From: Allolobophora icterica
Taxonomy: Eukaryota; Annelida; Clitellata; Crassiclitellata; Lumbricidae
Direction: 5' to 3'
Assembly (NCBI GenBank): GCA_963556255.1
Contig: OY744607.1
Span: forward strand, 52,705,670 to 52,769,669
Length of the DNA stretch: 64,000 nucleotides
Every line of letters starts with the position of its first letter. The stretch's first letter is position 1. Position numbers and translations under genes: made by a program. Positions 57,800 through 64,000 of this stretch are shown here, piece after piece. Below the pieces are notes generated by a model. The model made no database searches. It was not told where the DNA came from and saw only the letters and a program-made list of their open reading frames with translations.

Positions 57800-58262
57800 T
57801 TTCTACATCCCTCTGAAAAGACGCGTGGCGGTACGTCTGCCTGTCGCTCTCTCCGCTCCCTTGCACACCACACGCCTGATCTTCCATCCGGCCGGGGCCA
57901 CGCGCGGATCGATCATCTCTAATTAGTTGTCCAGCTTCGGCCGACCATCGGTCAGTTCGAATGACCGAACTTGGAAATCATTTCTGTTCGCCTCGTTCTT
58001 TGAAGTCGCCATTTTGTGCGTACGTCTCAGAATAGACGCGCGGAGTATGTTTACCGAGGTAGAGCTGCTCCATCGTCGCCTCCAGCAGACGCCAGAGGGC
58101 CAACGGGCGTCGTTACGTATGGTAATCACTCACGTTCGCGGTATCTTGCTATTCATTATTGTCGTTTTCCGTCGCCGGGCCAATGCAAGGATGCGGGAAA
58201 TCGCACTCTGCGGGAAGGGTTGCTTGCATTAGGGTAACCGGCGTAAAATTCGGGGTACCAGT
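57800..58262. other. Unassigned, moderately GC-rich stretch
   Basis: Overlapping frames at 57923-58237 on both strands have no recognised domain. No transposon ends are seen. A GGGGTACCAGTACCCC palindrome lies at about 58252. Confidence 0.35.
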
Positions 58263-58263
58263 A

Positions 58264-59830
58264 CCCCAATATTTTGAGTGTTACGCTTGATAGCTCTCTC
58301 TTTTTTAAAGATCACATCTCGAACCTCACACGTGTTTCCTACTTACACTTAAGGCGTCTCAGGGCCAGACTTGTTGTCCTCGAGACCAAGGTCTTGGTCT
58401 CGAGTGCACTCGGGTTCGTTTTTAGAAGTCTTGGTCTTGGTCTTGAGACCAAAAGTCTTGGTCTTGGTCTTGGTCTTAAGGTTCAAAGTCTTGGTCTTGG
58501 TCTTGAGGTTCAAAGTCTTGGTCTTAGTCTCGCAAGACCATGACCAAGACCGGCTGTCAATATGAACAGTCATTTAACAAAACTGAAGAAGTTAAAAATC
58601 TTTCAGGCCAGTTTGCATCATAGCCTACGACAAATACTTACGGACGGCTGCAAGTCTTGTTGGTCAGGAAAACCCTTCGACAGTAGGCCTAGCAATTAAG
58701 TTATGCTTTGTTTGGAAGCCCTGCCGAGACTTTTTCTGAAGCCAGACGGTCTGATAAACCATGGGAGGAAATCAAAAAGGCTCACAATTTGTACATTTAC
58801 ATCCAGTGCTTGAAAAGCTTCGACTTCAGCACCTATGGGAAGTATTTTTTCACGTGGTGGAATTGTTATGACGCCCAACAAGTCACGTCTTGGTCAGAAA
58901 ATTCTGAGCGAATTGGTTTTTATAAAATACGAAAGGCATTTGGAATAACATTTTGCATGAAGGACTTTTCTAAATACGAATTCGGAATTCTCTGCAGTCT
59001 GCATTTAAAGTTAATTTGCTTGAATAAAAGAAAAGACTCACGTTTTCATTAAAATAGCGAGTAGTCCCACTTAACAATTTTTTTTAAATGAAAAGAAGTC
59101 GGGCTGAATGTGATTTTTTGGGTGTTGGTCTCGGGCTTGGTCTTGAGGTTCAAAGTCTTGGTCTTGGTCTTGAGGTTCAAAGTCTTGGTCTTGGTCTTGA
59201 GGTTTATGGTCTTGACAACAAGACTGCTCAGGGCTGTTCGACGATCTGTCTCATCTTCTGTTTTTACAACGCTGGTCCATGCTTTCATTTGCTCCCGAAT
59301 CGACTACTACAATTCGCTTCTAATCGGTCTTCCTAAGGTCCGTATCATGCCTCTGCAGTTAGTCCTAAATGCAGCTGCGAGATTAATAGCATGTCTGCCA
59401 CGCCACTCACGCATTTCATCCTTCATGTTTGAGCAACTCTCTCTCTGAACGTATTAAGTTCAAAATTTTTATTCTGGTGTCCAAGACACAGCGGGGTCTC
59501 GCCCCCATATATTTAATCGATGTAATTCACCGGCCTCTTTATGTCTTCTCGCATCGTCCACTTTGCTCCTCTAACAGATTTGATCTTTCAGTTCCTCATA
59601 ATAGAGCAGCTACGGCGCAGTCCCGATCTTTTTGCCTCAATTGGTCCCTCTCTCTGGAATACACTGTCTCCTTCTACTCGCTCTCAAATTTTAATAGGTA
59701 ACCCTCGTCTTCTTTTGCTTTTCTCAAGACTTATTTCTTTTCTCTTGGCCTTGAGCACTGGGAGCGCCTCTGAACGGTTCACCCTACTAGAGGCGCTTTA
59801 TAAATGTTTAAATACAATACATATCAGGAG
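58264..59830 (+). pseudogene. CR1/L2-type LINE 3' region split by a hAT MITE
   Basis: The first part (58264-58365) encodes VTLDSSLFFKDHISNLTRVS and LHLRRLRA. The second (59227 onward) continues with VRRSVSSSVFTTLVHAFICS, RIDYYNSLLIGLPK, LQLVLNAAARL, then frameshifted GLAPIYLIDVIHRPL, and ends GAGGCGCTTTATAAATG. The join at the insertion is nearly seamless once the MITE and one duplicate are removed. Confidence 0.8.
58366..59226. mobile_element. hAT-type element, 861 bp, inserted in the LINE
   Basis: The 8-bp duplication CTCAGGGC is perfect (58358-58365 and 59227-59234). The ends are CAGACTTGTTGTC and the complement of CAGTCTTGTTGTC. Both ends carry subterminal tandem repeats of GTCTTGGTCTTGAGGTTCAA (58420-58530 and 59130-59215). 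The frame at 58708-59052 has no transposase motif. Confidence 0.88.
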
Positions 59831-59999
59831 CAAGTGATCCTCATTAGTTTAGTATGAGATTATTATTTCACAGTGTCTTTTAATGTGCTTCTACTGTATA
59901 CATGTATGTAAGGCGCCCTGCGTGGCTGCCGTTTCTACTATATGTATGTTCACTGTACAGCGCAGTGCGGTTGGCAGGCGCTTAAATAAAGAAAAGATT

Positions 60000-60130
60000 A
60001 TTATTATTATTATTATTATTTTTTTTTTTTTTTTAGCCCCGGGGTATCAAGGATCCCCCAGGTAGGTAAAAAAAATTGTCCGGAGACATATATAAAAAGA
60101 AAAAGATTATTCCTGGAACGGCCGAGCGAG
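60000..60130 (-). mobile_element. Retroelement 3' end, inverted
   Basis: On the minus strand GGGGGATCCTTGATACCCCG is followed by GGGC, an A-run and (TAA)n. This is the same ending as at 21260 and 23690. About 70 bp upstream of it remain. Confidence 0.5.
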
Positions 60131-60153
60131 TTTTTGCTGCGATGTTGTTAGCG

Positions 60154-60154
<1 letters not shown>

Positions 60155-60233
<79 letters not shown>

Positions 60234-60287
60234 CATCATCATAAATTTATAATGCATGCATTTCATTAGTCGAGCAATTATACATCA

Positions 60288-60381
<94 letters not shown>

Positions 60382-60585
60382 GTAAAAAATGATAATTGTA
60401 TTAATAATAATAATAATAATAATAATAACAACAGCAATAATAACAGCAATAATAATCACAGCAATAGCAATACTATAATATGAGAAATAAAATAATAACA
60501 GCAATAATCACAGCAATAGGCTAATAATAATAATACTATAATATGAGAAATAAAATAATAATAGCTATAATAATAATAATAGCCA
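60155..60585. repeat. (ATT)n and (AAT)n microsatellites
   Basis: (ATT)n at 60155-60235 and (AAT)n at 60290-60380 face each other as complementary arms around about 55 bp. ACAGCAATAATA repeats follow, with a duplicated CTATAATATGAGAAATAAAA block (60474 and 60536). Confidence 0.93.
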
Positions 60586-60899
60586 CCAAACGAAGAGCAT
60601 GTCCTTTTCTTAACAGATTGAAACCTAACAAAATATTACTTTACCATGAAAGTTTTGAACTTCAATTTACTGCCATTTAGTAGCAATCATCGACCAATGC
60701 CTTGAGCATAATACTGTGGCGCTATAAAAGTTCTGAGGTCATTAATTTACCACAACTGCTATCGTTTTCGACGCGCGAAATCCGTACAATCGCAAACGAG
60801 TTTGTTCGATCGAATCTTACAGCTCCCGATGTGATATGAGCGTTTGCTTCCTCCGCGCGCGTAAATATAAAAAAACACGGAATATGGCTCTGGACCGAC

Positions 60900-61105
60900 A
60901 ACGAGTGGAATATGGAAGAGGAGAACTGGAAGGAGGTTATGGATGGAAGAAAGAAAAGACTGGAAATGGAGGAGGAAGAGGAGGAGGAGGAATGAGAAAC
61001 GAAGAAGAGGGATAGGTATATTTGATTTGAACAGAGGGATAGACATAGAAGCAGAGAGAGACAGAGAGAGAGACAGAGAGAGAGAGGCAGAGAGAGAGAG
61101 AGAGC

Positions 61106-61177
<72 letters not shown>

Positions 61178-61200
61178 CGGAGGAAGGAAAATAGGGCAAT
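60900..61200. repeat. Purine-rich and (GA)n tract
   Basis: GGAGGA-type sequence at 60905-61010, then (GA)n at 61055-61175. Frames on both strands are translations of it. Confidence 0.93.
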
Positions 61201-61596
61201 AAATTGAAACAGATACAGATAAATAAAGATAGACCGGGACAGACATGCGTAGAGAGACAGGGCCAGATCCATAGACAGATACATCGACACACTCCAGACA
61301 GAAACACAGACTAATAAACCGACGAAGGTCAGACAAGCAGAAGGCAGAGGACATACAGACAGATACAGAAACACTCGCAGAGACGGACAAGCAGAGGGGC
61401 ACATACGTACACGCAGAGGTATTGTTGCCTCACCCCTCTCCAATCATCCATCCTCGGAGGTCATTGGTCAATTGATAGGCGCCCTTGGACGGTTTGACCT
61501 TTTGACCTCGTCTTCCTCCACTTACTTAGGCCTACTCGTTTGTCGGTTTATTAGTTCATATTTCTATGAATGAATGAATGAATAAACGAATGAATG

Positions 61597-61646
<50 letters not shown>

Positions 61647-62200
61647 CTAATTAATTAATTAATTAATTAATTAATTTAGTTATTAATTAATTTATCTATC
61701 TTTTCCTTCATTTATGCAGCGCACGTCGCCTTGACGCCCAAAACACAAACGGAGCTATATAAATAATTTATGTTGTTACGTTACAGTCGAGTTAGACTAT
61801 GACGCTTACATCACGTTGCATACATACAGACAGACATACAGGCATACACGTAGACATATAAACATGCATACAGTCAGATACACATACATAAAAGGATACA
61901 TGCAGTCAGATACACAGACACAGATACAAATACACGCGTAGACATACATACAGAAATACATAAGCGTACATGCAGCCATGAATATGGACAAACTTACAGG
62001 CATACTTACAGATATATATACATGGACACACCTCACGAGTCACTACACCCGGTTCAATACTACGCGCCGGTTGCAACAATAAACATATCTTTACGCACAG
62101 AGTTATATATATATGCAAAGTATATGCATACAAACATATACATATATACAAAGTTGTTTATATAAAGATTTATATATGTGCGCTGTGTTTTATTTTTCGG
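61200..62200. repeat. CAGA, (AATC)n, (AATT)n and CATA repeats
   Basis: CAGA-like at 61200-61400, GAATGAAT then CAATCAAT then TTAATTAA at 61565-61690, and ACATACA at 61815-62020. A CGGAGCTATATAAATAAT retroposon end lies at about 61751. No gene is seen. Confidence 0.8.
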
Positions 62201-62239
62201 AGGAGCAGAGACCAATATTATGGGGAGCCATTGAGAATT

Positions 62240-62770
62240 GCTGCTACTTTCTCCTCTTTCGATTATTCCGTCAGGAATCCTCCTCTTCCTCCTCCTTTTC
62301 CTCTTCCTCCTCCTTTTCTTTCTGTCTTTTTATTTCTTATGCCTCTTCATTTCCATATCATCCTCTATTTCCACCATCTTTAATCTTCTTCCTCTTCCTC
62401 TTTCTCTTCCATCTTCTCGTCTTCCTCCTACTCCCTCCCCTTCCTCTTCCTACTCTTTCTCCTCCTCCTCCACTTTCTCCTATTAGATCTCCTCGTTTTC
62501 CTTCCCCTCCTCTTCCAATTCCTTCTCCTCCTCTTCTTCATCCACCATTTTTAATCTTTCATCTGCTTCCTCTCCTACCTCCTCCTCCTCTTCTTCCTCC
62601 TCCTCCACTTACACCACCACCTCCTTTCTCCTTCTTCCTCCTCTTCCATTTCTTCCTCTTCGACCTCCAGGTCTTTCTCCCCTTCTCCTCCTCCTCCTCT
62701 TCCACGTCATCCTCCTCTTCCACTTTCCTCTTCTCCTCCTCCTCCACCGATTCCATCTCCTCCACTGCAT
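62240..62770. repeat. Pyrimidine-rich CTTCCTCCT tract
   Basis: The plus strand is nearly pure C/T. Leu/Pro/Ser frames are translations of it. 62770-62995 shows no recognised feature. Confidence 0.9.
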
Positions 62771-62997
62771 CTCACCTGCAACCTCTCCGGTCTTGCTTTT
62801 CGTCGACTTTCAAAGCTCTATACCTCCGGCAGGTATGATAGCACGAGACTCGTTCCTCTCTTAACACACGCAGATCTGCGCCTTTTAAGACACCTGCCGT
62901 TGGTTCCGCGGCACTTCAGCTTCTCGTTCTGCAGACGCCAAGTCGCCTTATTTTGCTCGATCTCGGTAAGCACGATCTGAATGTTTGTATTGAAACG

Positions 62998-63170
62998 ATA
63001 GCCGATTGGTTAGAGCGCTCGCTTTGCAACGCGCATAGCACGGGTTCGATGCTCATATACCGTGAGACTGTGAAGGGACCTTGAGCAAGTCCTTCACTCA
63101 CAACTGTTTAGCGCCATCGATTGATGCTTCATCATCATGTAGTGGCGCTTAATAAACTTGTAGTAATAAT
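62998..63170 (+). mobile_element. tRNA-derived SINE with TAATAATAA tail
   Basis: Head TAGCCGATTGGTTAGAGCGC, B box-like GGGTTCGATGC, body AAGGGACCTTGAGCAAGTCC, 3' end GTGGCGCTTAATAAAC. It is the most complete copy of the family. Confidence 0.82.
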
Positions 63171-63431
63171 AAGCAGCAACAGCTTTGCTCGGTTGAACTT
63201 TGAACCTTCAAACCTTCAGTTATATAACGCTTTACGTAAATGCATAAATCAGTATCTATAGAGTGTTTAGAAATTACTGTTCCACTCGCCCCACCTATAT
63301 AGCGAACTCGCCGATTAAATGAGTACACTGACCGCACACTGTAAATAGGAAGGTCAGACGACGAGGGAGAGGATTGTTCTCATATGCCGATGCCAAGAAA
63401 AGTAGTTGGCACTTATGCATTATGCATGCTT

Positions 63432-63560
63432 CTGTGTAAGTGTGTATTCAGTCACAATTGCTCAGCTCCATCAATGTATGGTCGTGTGTGCACTTCTGAA
63501 CTTATAAGGAAGGAGGGCAATATCAAATGTAGTTGTATTGTATTGTATTGTGTCTGGCCA
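63432..63560 (+). mobile_element. SINE body fragment with TGTAT tail
   Basis: TCACAATTGCTCAGCTCCAT, then GGTCGTGTGTGCACTTCTGA match 44840-44905. The tail is TTGTATTGTATTG. Confidence 0.55.
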
Positions 63561-63615
63561 TTTTGAAGCGCCTTTAAAAATATCATAGGGACGCACAGAA
63601 CAGCTCTGTCTACGA

Positions 63616-64000
63616 CAGAGGTGGGCAAACTGCGGCCCGAGGGTCGGATCCGGCCCGCCAACACTTTTTATCCGGCCCCCACAATTCTTCATGGAAAATT
63701 TTTTTATTCGGACCGCGAGAAGTTTTCTTTGTTTTACTCACGTGGCGCTGCTCTCTTGCTTAATATTCCGGTCTCATCTTTAATAATAACTCTGTGCATT
63801 AACTCTGCCGATCTGCCCCACTTCCATGCAAAGGTTTTTGCACATGATCTGTATACGAAGAAGTGAAATCTGTACAAGTAAAGCTAATGTTGCGTTCAAA
63901 GCAGATGAAAGAACAAAACTGCGGGAACTTTCCTACCCGGCAGTTCCAAACTGCAGGGTATACGAAGTTCTCCAGTTCTCCAGATGATTTGTGGATTTTA
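63616..64000. mobile_element. hAT-type element, left end, cut by window
   Basis: It begins CAGAGGTGGGCAAACTGCGG and continues CCCG, then TCCGGCCCGCC, the style of Charlie-like hAT termini. The right end is outside the window. The interior shows short frames without a recognised motif. Confidence 0.6.

Noticed and set aside
57923..58237. Overlapping ORFs of 68-101 codons on both strands
   Set aside because: No recognised domain or partner exon; chance frames in a GC-richer patch.
62998..63070. tRNA gene with A and B boxes
   Set aside because: The cloverleaf is imperfect and the sequence continues into a SINE body with a tail; several diverged copies exist in the window.

Overview
This window is animal nuclear DNA: spliced genes with GT-AG introns, signal-peptide proteins, and a dense mixture of microsatellites, minisatellites, LINEs, tRNA-derived SINEs, Helitrons and DNA transposons. 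No vertebrate-specific repeat is recognisable. The non-alpha nicotinic receptor gene and the repeat mixture fit an invertebrate bilaterian, perhaps a lophotrochozoan or a non-vertebrate deuterostome. The species cannot be named from the sequence.

Two host genes can be reconstructed, both on the minus strand. (1) 23860-29886: a secreted protein with tandem von Willebrand factor A (vWA) domains. It has a TATA box, a signal-peptide exon, a first vWA domain with an intact MIDAS, a Pro/Thr linker exon, and a second vWA domain whose metal-site motif is lost. All five introns are phase 1, and the 3' terminal exon was not found. (2) 34966-45286: a complete six-exon Cys-loop receptor subunit of nicotinic acetylcholine receptor (nAChR) type, 546 aa, with splice sites in frame throughout. 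It carries the characteristic 45-nt and 110-nt exons and a cation-selective M2, but lacks the vicinal cysteines of alpha subunits. A SINE sits exactly at its stop codon.

Layout: 0-8 kb holds foldback repeats, a dispersed repeat family, a Mutator-like MITE with a 9-bp target duplication and several hAT MITEs with 8-bp duplications. 8.27-12.76 kb is a nested insertion with CCAGTG termini, containing an AT-rich tandem repeat into which three Helitrons inserted at A^T sites. The first two Helitrons carry an array of 15-bp hairpins. 13-18 kb holds simple repeats, a hAT fragment and piggyBac remnants. 18.6-19.9 kb is a 15-bp minisatellite. 20-23.8 kb holds SINEs, retroelement fragments and long (TAA)n. 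30-34.3 kb holds a second copy of the dispersed family, LINE fragments in both orientations and a 38-bp minisatellite. Intron 1 of the receptor gene contains a 2.7-kb LINE. 45.3-46.7 kb is a purine-rich tract next to the receptor start codon. 48.6-49.8 kb is a 36-bp minisatellite. 50-64 kb holds more hAT MITEs, LINE 3' ends, SINEs and simple repeats, with no confident host gene.

A recurring theme is that many microsatellites begin directly at the 3' end of a retroelement, and that the SINE and CR1/L2-type LINE 3' ends share a GGCGCT..ATAAAT motif. Elements are repeatedly nested inside others. All statements rest on reading the sequence; no alignment or database search was run.
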